Source: Lathyrus oleraceus (taxonomy: Eukaryota > Streptophyta > Magnoliopsida > Fabales > Fabaceae). Taken from it: a stretch of DNA of 64,000 nucleotides. Under the pieces are notes generated by a model that had not been told where the DNA came from, searched no databases, and saw nothing but the letters and a program-made list of their open reading frames with translations. Each line of letters starts with the position of its first letter. Positions within the stretch are counted from its first letter, which is position 1. Location of the stretch: assembly GCF_024323335.1 (NCBI RefSeq), contig NC_066583.1, positions 361,218,377-361,282,376 on the forward strand, given 5' to 3'. Positions 1-12,143 of the stretch are shown in pieces. Position numbers and translations under genes: made by a program.

Positions 1-1449
1 GATCTTGAACTCACTACACAGTTCTTTCATCATCTTGTTATTCATGTTAGATCCATTATCAGTAATGATCTTATCTGGCACACCATATCGGCATATGAGT
101 TGATTCTTGATAAACGTCACGACCACCTGCCTGGTTACATTTGCATACGACGCCGCTTCAACCCACTTGGTGAAGTAATCAATTGCTACGAGAATAAATC
201 TGTGTCCATTGGACGCTTTCGGCTCTATCATGCCAATCATGTCAATTCCCCACATGGAGAAAGGCCATGGTGATGAGATTACATTCAAAAGTGTCAGGGG
301 AATATGAATCTTATCAGCATAAATCTGACACTTATGGCACTTCTTCACATACTTGCAGCAGTCAGACTCCATTGTCAGCCAATAGTAGCCTGCTCTCAAT
401 ATCTTTCTAGCCATGGCATGTCCATTGGAATGGGTACCAAATGAACCTTCATGGACCTCAGTCATCAACAGGTCTGCTTCGTGTCTATCCACGCATCTGA
501 GCAGAACCATGTAAAAATTTCTCTTATAAAGCACATCACCATTAAGGTAGAAACTTCCTGACAATCTCCTCAAAGTCTTCCTATCTTTTACAGATTCCCC
601 AGGCGGGTAAATCTGGCTCTGAAGGAAGCACTTGATATCATAATACCACGGTTTATCATCTTTTGCTTCTTCTACTGCAAATACATGAGCTGGTCTATCC
701 AAGCGCATCACGGTGATATTGGGGACTTCATTCCACAATTTAACCACAATCATTGAAGCAAGCGTAGCAAGAGCATCTGCCATACGATTCTCATCTCGAG
801 AAATATGATGGAAGTCAACCTCAGTAAAGAACGTTGAAATCCTCCTCGCATAATCTTTGTATGGAATGAGGCCAGGATGATTCGTTTCCCATCCACCCTT
901 AATCTGATTAACAAAGAGGGCCGAATCACCATATACATCAAGATGCTTGATCCTTAGATCAATACATTCCTCCAATCCCATAATACAGGCCTCATACTCA
1001 GCCATATTATTCGTGCATTTGAAAGTTAGCCTTGCTGTAAAAGGAATATGCGTGTCCTGAGGAGTAATAATCACGGCCCCAATACCATTTCCATACTGAT
1101 TTACAGCGTCATCAAACACCATACTCCATCTGGAACCAGGCTTTGGCCCTTCATCAAGTGTAGGCTCATCGCAATCTTTCACTTTCAAATACAGAATTTC
1201 CTCGTCCGGGAAGTCATACTGAACTGACTGATAATCTTCAATAGGCTGATGTGCCAATTGGTCAGCCAAGATACTACCTTTAATAGCCCTATGAGCTCGA
1301 TACTCAATATCATACTCAGATAACAACATCTTCCAACGGGCAATTCTCCCTGTTAAAGCAGGCTTCTCGAAGATGTACTTGATTGGATCCATTCTGGATA
1401 TCAACCAAGTCGTATGATTTATCATATACTGGCGTAAGTGCTTAGCAGC
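1..1449 (-). pseudogene. Ogre A pol, RNase H / second RNase H / integrase part (open to window edge)
   Basis: My translation on the minus strand stays open from 1449 to base 1, in frame with the RT ORF; an ATG lies at 1392-1390. First comes the end of the gypsy RNase H and a connection region. Then follows a second, archaeal-type RNase H typical of Tat elements (about 1110-700), with acidic positions in FDDAVN, AEYEA, YGDSA and MADAL. Integrase follows: the HHCC zinc region (about 440-310, ending CCKYVKKCHKC) and the catalytic core with the first Asp in WGID (241-243) and the second in TDNGS (58-60). The third catalytic residue and C-terminal domain are beyond the edge. Called pseudogene because a TAG at 1450-1452 separates it from RT where the related copy near 44715 has TGG (Trp). 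Confidence 0.88.
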
Positions 1450-2922
1450 CTAAGCCAAAGCACAGCATGTCTTTTCAAGCATTGAGTATCGAGACTCACA
1501 ATCAGTGAATTTCTTACTCAGGTAGTAAATAGCATACTCCTTCTTCCCTGATTCGTCTTGCTGACCAAGGACACAACCCATCGAGTCTTCAAGAACAATC
1601 AGATACATGACCAAAGGTCTTCCCTCTAAAGGCGGAGACAGAATCGGAGGCTCAGACAAATATTCTTTAATACTGTTGAAAGCTTCCTGGTAATCCTCGG
1701 TCCAATCATGGGACTGATCTTTCCGGAGGAGCTTGAATATAGGCGCACATGTGGCAGTCATGTGGGATATGAATCTGGAGATATAATTCAAGCGGCCAAG
1801 AAAACCTCGGACTTGCTTCTCAGTTTTGGGCGCAGGCATCTCTTGTATTGCTTTGACCTTTGCAGGATCAACCTCAATACCTCTTTCACTAACAATGAAG
1901 CCCAATAACTTTCCAGAACGGACTCCAAATGTACACTTGTTGGGATTCAGACGAAGCTTATATTTCCTCAAACGCCGGAAAAGCTTCAACAAATGCTCTA
2001 CATGTTCAACTTCCGTTCTTGACTTAGCAATCATATCGTCAACATATACCTCAATCTCCTTGTCCATCATATCATGAAACAAGGTGGTCATAGCTCGTTG
2101 ATACGTGGCTCCGGCGTTCTTCCAACTGAAGGGCATCACTCGATAACAGAATATTCCCCAAGGTGTGATGAATGTTGTCTTCTCCATATCCTCGGGTGCC
2201 ATTTTATTCTGATTATATCCAAAAAATCCATCCATAAACGAGAAGACTTTGAATTTAGCTGTATTATCTACCAACATATCAATATGTGGTAGAGGGAAAT
2301 CATCTTTTGGACTAGCTTTATTCAAATCTCTATAATCCACACACATCCGGACTTTTCCATCTTTCTTAGGCACGGGCACAATATTGGCCACCCATTGAGG
2401 ATATATAGAAGTCACCAGGAACCCCGCATCAATTTGCTTCTGAACTTCCTCTTTGATCTTCACTGCCATATCAGGATGAGTTCTTCTGAGTTTCTGCTTC
2501 ACAGGCACGCACTCAGGCTTTAAAGGTAGGAAATGTTGCACAATATCAGTATCTAGACCAGGCATGTCTTCATATGACCAAGCAAAGACGTCAACATATT
2601 CTCGTAGCAACTTAATCAACCCCTTCTTAACAAATTCTTCCAGAAGTGCCCCAATCTTTACCTCTCGCACACAATCCTCAGACCCCAAGTTGAGTGTTTC
2701 CAGATTCTCAAGATGCGGCAGAATGATCTTCTCTTCATGCTCAAGTAGACGGGTAATCTCATCAGGAATCTCTTCAACATCATCTTCCTCTGCCTCAAAT
2801 ACAGGGAATTCAAAATTGGGAGATGGCGTTGGGTCATTATGTTCAATGGGTTTGATCAACCTGCATAATGATTTTGGATATGAAAAGCTCTTAGGATTCA
2901 AACAAGGCAAATCATTATGCAT
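1450..2922 (-). pseudogene. Ogre A reverse transcriptase and start of gypsy RNase H
   Basis: 490 codons on the minus strand. An acidic N-terminal linker (residues 1-130) precedes the RT core: VRMCVDYRDLNKASPKDDFP, the FSFMDGF catalytic Asp block, the FITPWGIFCYRVMPF block and the YVDD catalytic box (about residue 293, plus coordinates near 2036-2047). The gypsy-type RNase H begins after about residue 430. The ORF ends at TAG 1450-1452 within an ALAWAAK-like motif where a related copy has Trp, so pol is cut by a nonsense mutation. The frame reopens immediately. Reverse transcription is the family function. In Ogre the RT frame is joined to gag-pro by splicing, and a probable intron lies just upstream (about 2945-3125). 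Confidence 0.9.
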
Positions 2923-2944
2923 ATGGAAAGATTGATTTTATTCT

Positions 2945-3125
2945 ATTTTTTAGGGTTTTATGTGATCACCAATTTCATGCAAAAAGCAAAAAGGGAAAAT
3001 AAATGGAAAAACAAACATTTAACATGAATTTATTGAATGAAAATATCATTGTATTTATGCGCCAACAATGTCATCACTCCTCCTTTTGACATGGGAGAAG
3101 GATTTTCAAACAAAGTGATTATTAC
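2945..3125 (-). other. Probable Ogre intron between protease and RT
   Basis: The protease frame runs into a stop at 3121-3123 and the RT frame starts at 2922. The roughly 200 bases between have no coding continuity and are A/T-rich on the minus strand. A GT lies next to the protease end (minus-strand context TCAACGTAATAATC, about 3125) and an AG follows an A/T-rich stretch near 2950. Ogre elements are known to carry an intron at this place, removed to join gag-pro with RT. Exact splice sites are not proven here. Confidence 0.55.
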
Positions 3126-4045
3126 GTTGACTTATGGACAACTGTTGGAATATCCACAGCGACCCAATTGTTGCAGACCTCACCAGGGATGATGAAGTTG
3201 CCAGAATCCTTTGTATCTTCTTCTAAAACGGCAGCGACCTCCTCATCTAGACCAGTGTGGATGAAACCTCCACTCTTGAATAACCCTTACTTGTTGAAAG
3301 TACCAGAAGAAAAGCCTATGCCAGCCCGGGATTCGTTGTCTTCTAACTCAATCATTTTTCCTAGACCAGCAATTGCACCACGCTCAATGGCCAACTTTGC
3401 ATCTTTGTAGGAAGCAAATGAAGGAGCTCTTTTCTCAGTAGGCTCAGCAATAGATAACGCTTGGAAAGGAGTTCCAACTTCAGCCTCGGCATCTATGTAA
3501 GAGAAGGAAGACAAATGGCTAACCAGGAGAGCCCTTTCTCCCCCTACCACCACCAGCTTCTTGTTTTTCACGAATTTCAATTTCTGGTGTAGGGTGGACG
3601 TCACGGTGCCTGCCTCGTGAATCCTTGGTCTGCCTAAGAGACAACTATACGATGGGTGAATGTCCATAACCTGGAAGGTAATCTGGAATACACTTGGTCC
3701 GATCTTGATTGGGAGATCAACTTCCCCAATCACAGTTTTGCGAGACCCATCGAAAGCCTTCACAATTACTCCACTCTGCCTCATGGGAGGCCCTTGATAT
3801 GATAGCTTTGAGAGAGTGTACTTTGGCAATACGTTCAATGATGACCCGGTGTCCACCAGCACATTGGACATGGTGTCGTCTTTACAATTCATAGATATGT
3901 GTAAAGCCAAGTTGTGGTCTCTTCCCTCCTCAGGGAGATCAGAGTCACAAAAGCTCAGGTTGTTACAAGCAGTAATGTTTGCGACAATGCTATCGAATTG
4001 CTCCAAAGTGACATCGTGATCTACATATGCCACATCCAACACCTT
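3121..4045 (-). pseudogene. Ogre A aspartic protease region
   Basis: Continuation of the gag frame on the minus strand. It carries the retropepsin active-site motif VLVDTGSSLNVLP (near 3860-3830) and the conserved SCLLGRPRIHEAG segment (about 3660-3600). In A the frame is separated from gag by TAG at 4046-4048 and cut again by TAA at 3287-3289; at both places copy B has a CAA/CAG Gln codon. After the second stop the frame is open to a natural-looking end at 3121-3123. The protease would process Gag-Pol in the particle. The two premature stops argue that this copy is dead. Confidence 0.85.
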
Positions 4046-6411
4046 CTACAGAGCCTCTTGGTGTGCTTCTGAATTTAAGAGTAAGGATAACACAGATATT
4101 TTGGATGGCGTTTGTAGAAGATGGTCTACAACATTGTACTCACTTTTCTTGATGAGCTTCAACATCTCATCACAGTCTTCTTTCACATTGTCACTCGGGC
4201 CAACAGAAGTAGGAGTTTTCAGTACGGAGGAGGGCTTAACAGCAAGTGCCGGATTCGGAGAATTCACAGCGTTCCCGATCGGGCGTTCAACAAAATCAGC
4301 ATTAATTTGAGGCTTCGGCGGTGCTAAAAATACACGGCCACTACGGGTCAAACCGCTAACATCGGCAGTATTCACAACAGAAGAAGAGGGCAAGGACACC
4401 TCTTTCCCATTCTCTACTGCTACGGTATTGTAGCGATAGGGAACTGCCTTTTCAGAAGAGTAAGGCACAGGACCAGCAGGCTTAATGATCAGAGCGGGAG
4501 AAGCCTTCTGCTTGCTACCATTGTACTTGATGATAACAGGCTCGGGGATCCAAAATACTGGAGAAATTACGTTGACCTCATCAGCATCTTCGTCAACATT
4601 TCTATTTTGAAGGATCTCAATGACTCCTTCATCCAGCATTTCCTGAACATCCTTGCGCACCTGGCAACAACCCAATCGGTTAACAGAGCAGACTCGGCAC
4701 TTATCATGGTCATGCTCATAATGACTGTAGTTACATAACAAACGATGCGTCTCGACCAAAGACTCTCTAATATGACTGACATATTTGACCTTGTATTTGC
4801 CAGGGCAACCCTGGACCATGTTGATAGATTTCCCATGTTCGGGTAATGGGTTCTTCTTCACATTAGGACCTACGTCCTCAAAACATAAAATACCACACCT
4901 CACAAGGTCTTGAACCTTGGTTTTCAAAGGGTAACAATTCTCCACGTCGTGGCCGGGAGCACCAGAATGGTAAACACAATGTAACTCAGGCTTATACCAC
5001 CACTGGGGGTTAGCAGGTATAGCCGGTGGGTCTCTCGGAGTAATCAGCTTCCTTTCTATCAAAGAGGGATATAACTTTGCGTACGTCATTGAAATAGGAT
5101 CAAAAGTGACCTTTTTCCTCTCGTAACTTGTGTTGGTCTGATTACTGTTGCGAGGCTGGTAGGCCTGCTGTTGTGGACGGAGCTGTTGTGGCTGATATTG
5201 CTGAGGTGGTTGTTGATTGTTGCTATGTTGCTGATACTGTTGATTATCTCTAAAGACCGGTGCTATATGAGCCACCTGGTGTTGGTTACTGTCGGGACGC
5301 ACAGTCTTCCTCCTCACAGAGGGTCTTCTTGGTTTCTCATGGGAGGTCACAACATGTGCCTCTCCATCTTTCTTCTTTCCAAATGCCCCATAACATTTGG
5401 CAGAAGAGCCTTCTTCTCTGGTTAACCGTCCTTCACGAACCCCTTCTTCCAGACGCATCCCCATATTCACCATCTCGGTGAAGTCAGAAGGAGCGCTAGC
5501 AATCATCTGCTCATAATAAAAAGAACTCAAGGTCTTCAAAAAGATCTTAGTCAGCTCTTTCTCTTCTAGCGGAGGCACGATCTGTGCTGCCACCTCTGGG
5601 CGTACTCCTTAAATGTTTCTTTATCCTTCTGGGACATGGCTCTTAATTGATCTCTATCGAGAGCCATATCCACGTTGTACTTGTACCGCTTGATGAAGGC
5701 TTCGCCGAGATCATTGAAGGATCGGATGTTCGCGCTGTCTAAACCCATGTACCAACGCAAAGCGGCACCGGACAGACTATCCTGAAAGTAGTGGATGAGT
5801 AGTTGGTCATTATCGGTTTGAGTCAACATCTTCCTGGCATACATGACCAGGTGGCTGAGAGGACAACTATTTCCTTTGTACTTTTCAAAATCAGGGACCT
5901 TGAATTTCACAGGGATCTTCACATTTGGAACCAAGCAGAGTTCGGCAGAAGACTTGCCGAAAAGATCCTTTCCTCTGAGAGTTTTCAATTCCTTGTGAAG
6001 CTCAAGAAATTGATCGTTCATAGCATCCATCTTCTCATAAACATCTGGACCCTCAGACGGCTCAGAATGATAGATGGTGTCGTCTACCCTGGGCAAAGTA
6101 TGCACGATAGGAGGAGGAGCGGCAAGGACCGGGCTAGATGCCGGCAGAGAAGAAAAGGTGGGAACAGGACCCTCAGGCATGAAATTAGGAGGCATCCCCC
6201 ACGGGAACCTGATTGGCATGGCTGTTGGAACAAAGTGTGCACTGGCAGCGGGCATAGTAGAGGAGACAATCTCGAAGATAACTGTCCTCTGGGGAGGAGT
6301 TGAAGGTGTCGGAGAAGACTGGCTCTGGGCAGCCATGAATGACTCCATTAGGGCAGTCAATCTGGCCACTTCCTCTTTCAGCTCGCGGTTCTCTTGCTCT
6401 AAGTGATCCAT
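4046..6411 (-). pseudogene. Ogre A gag (frameshifted)
   Basis: Starts at ATG 6411 (MDHLEQENRELKEE, a predicted coiled coil), which matches the start in copy B; the reading frame itself extends upstream to 6480. A proline-rich linker precedes the capsid-like retrotransposon gag domain (FKVPDFEKYKG through FKEYAQRW, about 5880-5600). A Gln-rich stretch (about 5270-5160) and a zinc-binding-like CVYHSGAPGHDVENC segment (about 4980-4935) follow. A 10-bp deletion near 5590-5598, between direct repeats of CCACCTCT, breaks the frame; copy B (60556-60575) still has the full sequence. A nonsense TAG ends the second half at 4046-4048. The protein would form the cytoplasmic virus-like particle. Confidence 0.88.
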
Positions 6412-6724
6412 CAGTCTTGAAATGTTGGCTCTAGTGTAGTACCGGTAAGTCAGTTTGTCTTCAAAATAAATGAAGGACACAGAGTTAGACCACAGGGCAA
6501 GGGACCGGAAACAGAACCTGCTTATGCATATGATGCATGCAATGTTTGTGCATATGATTTGTTTTTTTTATTTCAAAGGAACTTTAGAGTTTTATTTGCA
6601 AATTTTGGAAATATTAAGCATTTTATCACATATGGAAATATCTCATCAAATGATATCAGGGAAAAGAAGTGCAGCATCGTCAATCATATACAAGAGAAAA
6701 GGAAAATAATCATCCTATGGATCC
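6412..6724 (-). other. Ogre A spacer between ORF1 and gag
   Basis: About 310 bases between the ORF1 stop and the gag start, A/T-rich, no coding potential seen on either strand beyond chance ORFs. It is present nearly unchanged in copy B (61388-61700). Confidence 0.7.
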
Positions 6725-8177
6725 CTAGAAACAATCATCTAAAGCTCGGGACACAGGAAGATAAGATGCGCGAAGCCTCTTCACCTCCCTCTCATAGGCT
6801 GCCTCCATATCGACCTTCTCTTTGGCGAGTCGATCATACCTCCTCTTCCAAAACTTAGAAGACTGAGGAAGTAGAGAAGTCCATACATCATCAGGGTCAT
6901 CAATAACCTGATGCTCAAGAAACTCAATCAACGCATCCTTCTCTTTAATTTGCTGAAGCAACTCTTCACGTTCACGGATCCAGGCACGTGAACGGTCTTC
7001 GTCTCTCAACTCCTCTACTCCTTGATTAGGGAGGGTTGAAGGCCCAGCCATAATCATAGGTGTAGGTCTCGGATACTCGTAAGGCATGATATACTCAGAC
7101 GCTCTCTTCCTTACCCAAGCAGTGTATGGCTCCAAAGCGATGCAATTCTTAGGACCCAACTCATTCCTTCCTTTCTTATGAATCTTGCGCCAAGCGCGGA
7201 CCATCCTAACTTTCAAGCCTTGGGGATATTTACCATCCTGAAAGAATACACCCTCTAACAGAATGTTATTAGGTTTATCCTTTAGGGGGAACCCAAGCTG
7301 ACGACGTGCCAAAATAGGGTTGTAGTTAATTCCCACCACACGTACCAAGAAGAGGTACATTGGAGAATTCGCCACAAGGGTCAATAATCTGCACACCATC
7401 ATACACACGGTTATACCAAGAGATATCATCATTAGTGAGAGACATAAGTCTTGTGGACCACCGTATACATTCCTTGTTCTCCTTGAAAGCGACCGTCTGA
7501 GGTAAGTGAGAAATAAACCACTTATACAACAGAGGCAAACAACACACAATGGCGCCACCACCCTTTGCATTCCTCATATGCAAAGAGAAGTAGGTATTTC
7601 CCAACAGAGTCGGAACGGGATTAAGAGTAGAGAAGATCCTAATAGCGTTCACATCCACAAACTTGTCGATGTTGGGGAACAATACCAATCCATAGATGAG
7701 AAGTACAAATGTGGCTTCAAAGGCATCCTCACTCATGGCCTTCCCATATATAGTGGCTTGAGCAATGAGGAACTCAGAAGGGAGACCTTGAATTCCACCT
7801 TTGGTAGTCATATGAGCATCAACCAGAGATTCATCTATGTGTAACATGTCTGCTATCTCTTGAGAAGTAGGAACCCTTTCCAAGCCACTGAACGACAACT
7901 GATCCAGAACAGGTATACCCACAAGATAAGCATACTCCTCAAGGGTAGGCAAAAGTTGGAAATCCGGAAACGTGAAGCAACGGTACAAAGGATCGTAAAA
8001 CTGCACCAATACACTCATCAATCCTTCATCCACCTGAGTAGTCAGAAGAGGAAGAAGCTTCCCAAAACGAGCTTTGAAACCCAAGGGATGTAATACATAA
8101 GATGTCAAATTCCTTAACTCTTTCAAATCTGGTTGTCTGAAGCTGTACTTCTTTGTATTCCTTCTTTGTCTTTCCAT
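6725..8177 (-). pseudogene. Ogre A ORF1 (extra 5' ORF), frameshifted
   Basis: Ogre-type ORF1 on the minus strand, starting at ATG 8177 (MERQRRNTKKY). The first part (to 7326) resembles the plant repeat-associated proteins classed as DUF7745-like; that label is from memory. The frame then breaks near 7330-7340: it ends in GTCGGN-stop while the neighbouring frame continues at once with GINYNPILARRQLGF and runs to 6725. This fits one extra A in a GGGAATT run, and copy B has the same break. The C-terminal part has a charged coiled coil (IREREELLQQIKEKDALIEF). The function of Ogre ORF1 is unknown. Confidence 0.82.
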
Positions 8178-9078
8178 GTCTGAAAATTTTGCAAATAAAC
8201 CCCTTAAGTTCCTTGAAAATTTTCTTTATTATTTTGATGATATGGATGTAAATGGATGCATGGATGCGTGAATGCAACAATCACACTCAAGGATCAAGCA
8301 AAGCACACCAAACAAAGGTCATGGGATGGATCATGTTATCCTTAATATAAACCATCCATTTTGGTGGATTATGGTTTACACCTTATCAACACCCTAGTTC
8401 CATTGATATTAAGGATACCTGAACGGATCAACCATGAATCAAGGGTTTGTTGTAAGTCACGAGCATGGAGTTAGGTTAAGAACCACCCAAAAGGATGTGT
8501 ACTAGGGTTTAAACCTGCCAAACATGTTCTACAAAAGGTTCCCATAGTCATCATCCCATCTTTTGGATATTATCGGAGAAACGACTACTCGTATTCCAAA
8601 TATATTCTCAAGAGAGACTCTTATGAGTGTAGTATCGCGTAACAATCGTATCAAATCTTACACTTGAACGACTTTCGCACTACATCCTACGAATAGGCCA
8701 AGATGGGTTTGGTAAATTAAGGTCCTTGGCTTCTAATGTCTATATTGGAAAAACTAATGTCTAACCACAACTACTTGTGTGACATTATTGATCCCAACAT
8801 GACCTCCACCAAGTGAATGGGCTTGCAAGTCAACTTGCTAAGGAATAACTCCACACAAGTCGACAAGACTATGCCATTCTCCTATCCTAAGTGCACTCGA
8901 GTCCGGGTATAGAACTCATCTCACGAAGATCACCAAGCATACAAGGAATTAATATCAAACAATTCAATCATTACATACAATACAGTAATCCCAAATTGCA
9001 CAAAAATATGTCACAAAATAATATAATATAATACAACACAATATGAAAAGTAGGCAAAACCCAATAGGATCTAATTAA
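8178..9078 (-). other. Ogre A 5' untranslated leader
   Basis: About 900 bases between the PBS and ORF1 with no long ORF in the element's direction. Short upstream AUGs exist (one at 8280). A long leader is usual for Ogre. The same leader occurs in copy B from 63154 to the window end. Confidence 0.75.
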
Positions 9079-9096
9079 TCCCCAGCAGAGTCGCCA
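9079..9096 (-). other. Primer-binding site, tRNA-Arg type
   Basis: The minus-strand sequence is TGGCGACTCTGCTGGGGA, the tRNA-Arg complementary PBS known from Ogre elements. It lies 6 nt from the LTR end at 9103, which fixes the LTR boundary and element polarity. Confidence 0.9.
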
Positions 9097-9102
9097 CTTT
9101 TC

Positions 9103-11112
9103 TGTAGCGGGGTATTCGTTACCATTAGAGATATTGACTAAATCCAAGGTAAATCATACAAGTCGAGTCGCCACCGCACTTCTATTTATCCAAAGGAATG
9201 GTTAGAAAGCGAACAAAAATCTAAAAGTTTTATCGAATCAAAAACTAGTAAAAATGTCAGAGATCTGGGTAAGGGGGTTAGTTATGCAATGGGAAGGTAT
9301 TAGGCACCCAAAACATCCTAGGTACTCCTAGGGAGCCCTTTTCATATTTGTTGCAAAGGTTGTTGTTTTTTTGTGAAAATTTATTTATGCAAACATGATT
9401 GGAGGGATGAGAAAAGCGTGTATGTTTATCTAATGTACTACTTACTAAAAGAAGGGTCAAAAGGAAATGACTCGCACGGACGTTGCATCCACTGCATACG
9501 TATCTCATCTGAATCTGAGAATCAGAGTCTTCGTAGCTCGGCTACCTAGGGGTTAAAGAGGAGTGTGCTCGCTAAGACGTCGCGTCTTATGCCTACGTAT
9601 CTCATCTGGGAGGAAAATTAGAGCAAAACGTAGTTCGGCTAACTACGGGGTTAAGGGTTTGGATTTGGGGCGAACGACGTTACTACGCAATCTACCGGAT
9701 GCTCGACCTTTGGAGACTTACTCGCCTGTAGCAGAAGGAGTAAACGTGTTCTTAGGAGAAGAAAAATCAATAGGTTTGTTTGCGTTTTAGGAACGCGCAT
9801 GCAAAAGGAGTCCTGGACGAAGGAACCTGCATAAAGTAAACACACAAAAATTTCCTCCTATCGAGGTCTTCCAACTAAGAAAGTAGTAAAATGCAGGAAA
9901 AAATAGAGGAATAAGGAAACCAGAGATCCTTCCAAGCTAACACCATCAAAGAAAGTGAGTCAGTACAGGAAATCGGAATAAACCTCCAGGTGGTATCCCA
10001 CAAATAAAGTGGAACACCAGGCAAACCATCTCCGCAAGAGTCATATGAGCCCTCATAAAACAAAACTCAACAAACAGGTTTGAGAAACAAGATAGGGTAA
10101 CCAAGAGTTGCCCCCAAATCAAAATGTAACCACATGAATCATGCCATTAAAATTCACAAAAAGCAACCAAGGGTAGGAGGCCTAAACCTCTTGTCAAACA
10201 CATGCATCAAAAGGGTATCAAATTCACCCATAATACCTCATACATTCAGAGCATTCAAATTAAAAGCATAAAGTAATGGGAATAAGGCAAACCTGACTGG
10301 AGAGATCAATGAAATTGAATTGCCCGGTTGGGTTTGCAAAGCAATCTGAGGGTTTATATGAGAGGGAATTGGTTCTTTGCCGATGAGTTCCCTTCAGTCT
10401 CTAGAGGTTGCTCTGAACTCTGTTAGCTCTTCTCTCACTATCTTTTTCCTTGCCAGGGTAATAGGAATGGAATCTCTCACTATCTTTTTCCTTGTCAGGG
10501 TAATAAGAATGGAATAGGAATGAAATAAGAATGGAATATGAAATTTTGTTTCACTGAAACTTTGAATTTATAACCTGATTTTGTGGACCTATGAGCTCAA
10601 ATGAGAGAGGCCCAAGTCCAAAAAAAAAATTTATTGAATTTTTTTTTATTTATTTATTCTTTTTTTTTCGTCTTTTTTTTATATTTTTTTTCGTCTCTTT
10701 TTTTTTTAAACATGTGGGCTTCGCCTAGCGAGCATGACAGCTCATGAACAAACTTTTGCTCCTTCAAGATTAACGTTTTGACTGACGAATAGACCCCATT
10801 TGAACCTGTTGGAAGTATCTCAAGCCATTCCCTTGTGTTGACTGATCATCTAGATAGAACCCACAAAGTGTCTTGGATGATACTCAAGCTTCAAACAAAA
10901 GATGTTAGTGACACATTTTTGTGCTTTTGGTTAGTAAACAAAAGTAAGAGAAACAATGATGTATAATTCAAGCATGCTTGGTGATCTCAAACCAATCACA
11001 AGGAGTCCCACCCAAATGCAAAGGGAACCAAGATGCTAAAGATCCTTGAGGCAATGCAAATGCAATGTTATGATGCCATGAGGGATCTTTGGGTCAAAAT
11101 TGGGGTCTTACA
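9103..11112 (-). repeat. 5' LTR of Ogre A (2010 bp)
   Basis: Plus-strand ends are TGTAGCGGGG and GGGGTCTTACA, so on the element strand it begins TGTAAGACCCC and ends CCCCGCTACA. A likely TATA box (CATATAAAC) lies on the minus strand at about 10352-10360. A T-rich block with TCG interruptions spans about 10619-10708. The conserved U5 stem-loop is at 9317-9332. Chance plus-strand ORFs inside are not genes. Confidence 0.92.
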
Positions 11113-11117
11113 GAGAC
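11113..11117. repeat. GAGAC target-site duplication, right side of Ogre A
   Basis: GAGAC directly follows the LTR end and continues as cacaaccttttgg, matching the uninterrupted sequence at 33917-33930. The same pentamer lies left of element B at 57079-57083. Confidence 0.85.
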
Positions 11118-12143
11118 CACAACCTTTTGGAACAAATCAAAGATCATCAAATTCTTCCATAATCATCATATTCTTCTTGGAGATTGCGAAATAAACCAAT
11201 TCCAAGGCAAAGATAACCAGATCTGACTCACACATGGGAGAAACTGTCGCGGTTATACAACACCAACAAATGAAATTGGGGACTTAGAGACCAAATAAAG
11301 GTTTCGATATTACCAGGGTTCGATCATTAAGTCACAAACTGGGGAATGCAAAACATGGACACCTCAACTTGTGAAGATGAACTGCAAAGGGGACCAATCA
11401 TCAACTCAAACGGGGATAAGAAGTTGCTTGGAGAGCAACTTATTAACCATGATGGGAATGAACGACAAACTTTTGGGGAGGATAACGTCACTAAACCAAC
11501 TGCTTGGGGAAGACCAACAATGTCTCACACATCAAGACTTACCTGTTCTTAGATTGCTGTTAACATTCCTTGCTGAAATCGATTATTCTTAAAGTGAATG
11601 TTTTTATTATTTTAAGAAAAATAATTATTCATTGATTTATTTCAAAATTATCATGATAAAAAATTCAATTTTAAAACAGAAACAAATAAAAATAGAAATG
11701 ATTGGATAAAAGTTCAACTTTATTTAATAGAATGGTATCCCGCAAATGACGAGACTCCATAGATATTTACAAAAGCTTAAAATGGAAATTTACATGGAAA
11801 ATGACTACATTGAATACAATGATCATTACTCTCCCTACCAACTTCAAAACTCGTTGTGTTTGGCTTCGGTTGAGAATGATGAATCAAAACCAAATGACTG
11901 CTCAAAACTGCTTTAAGATGAGGACCAAACAAATGCAATTACTTGCCATAATCCCTATTTTTTGCCTAGATTTCCCCGAGGTGGGGTACTCTATCTACCG
12001 GGATGAATTTTTTGTTTTACATCTCTAACTTTCGCCTGGATTGCCTTTCGGGTTTTCAATCTACCGACACACTCATTTTTGCCTAAGCCTCCCTTTCGGG
12101 TTTTCAACTTAGCGAGTTGTTCTTTTATTTTTTAGGCAAAGTA
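11118..12143 (-). other. 3' UTR remnant of a second Ogre element (copy 1)
   Basis: About 1 kb downstream of the integrase fragment on the minus strand, no coding potential. It contains the repeated 'aacccgaaaggg ... ttaggcaaaa' style segments (about 11950-12140) that often follow integrase in Ogre elements. It is continuous in copy 2 with the U block to its left. Confidence 0.65.

Larger units (their letters stand above)
1..11112 (-). mobile_element. Ogre-lineage Ty3/gypsy retrotransposon A (3' end beyond the window)
   Basis: Read on the minus strand the order is 5' LTR (9103-11112), tRNA-Arg type PBS (9079-9096), long leader, ORF1, gag, protease, short probable intron, RT/RNase H, second RNase H and integrase, then the window edge. 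This order, with ORF1 before gag and an interruption between protease and RT, is the known Ogre architecture in the Tat branch. The element sits in block U/S with GAGAC on its right side. Its coding regions carry several shared and private disruptions, so it is probably non-autonomous now. The 3' LTR and PPT are off-window. Confidence 0.93.

Noticed and set aside
6725..8177. Host gene encoding an unknown protein
   Set aside because: Position between PBS and gag, identical context in A and B, and resemblance to Ogre ORF1 make it part of the retrotransposon.
9563..9790. Plus-strand 75-codon ORF in the Ogre LTR, also in copy B
   Set aside because: Lies antisense in an LTR with no domain; conservation follows from the LTR being duplicated.
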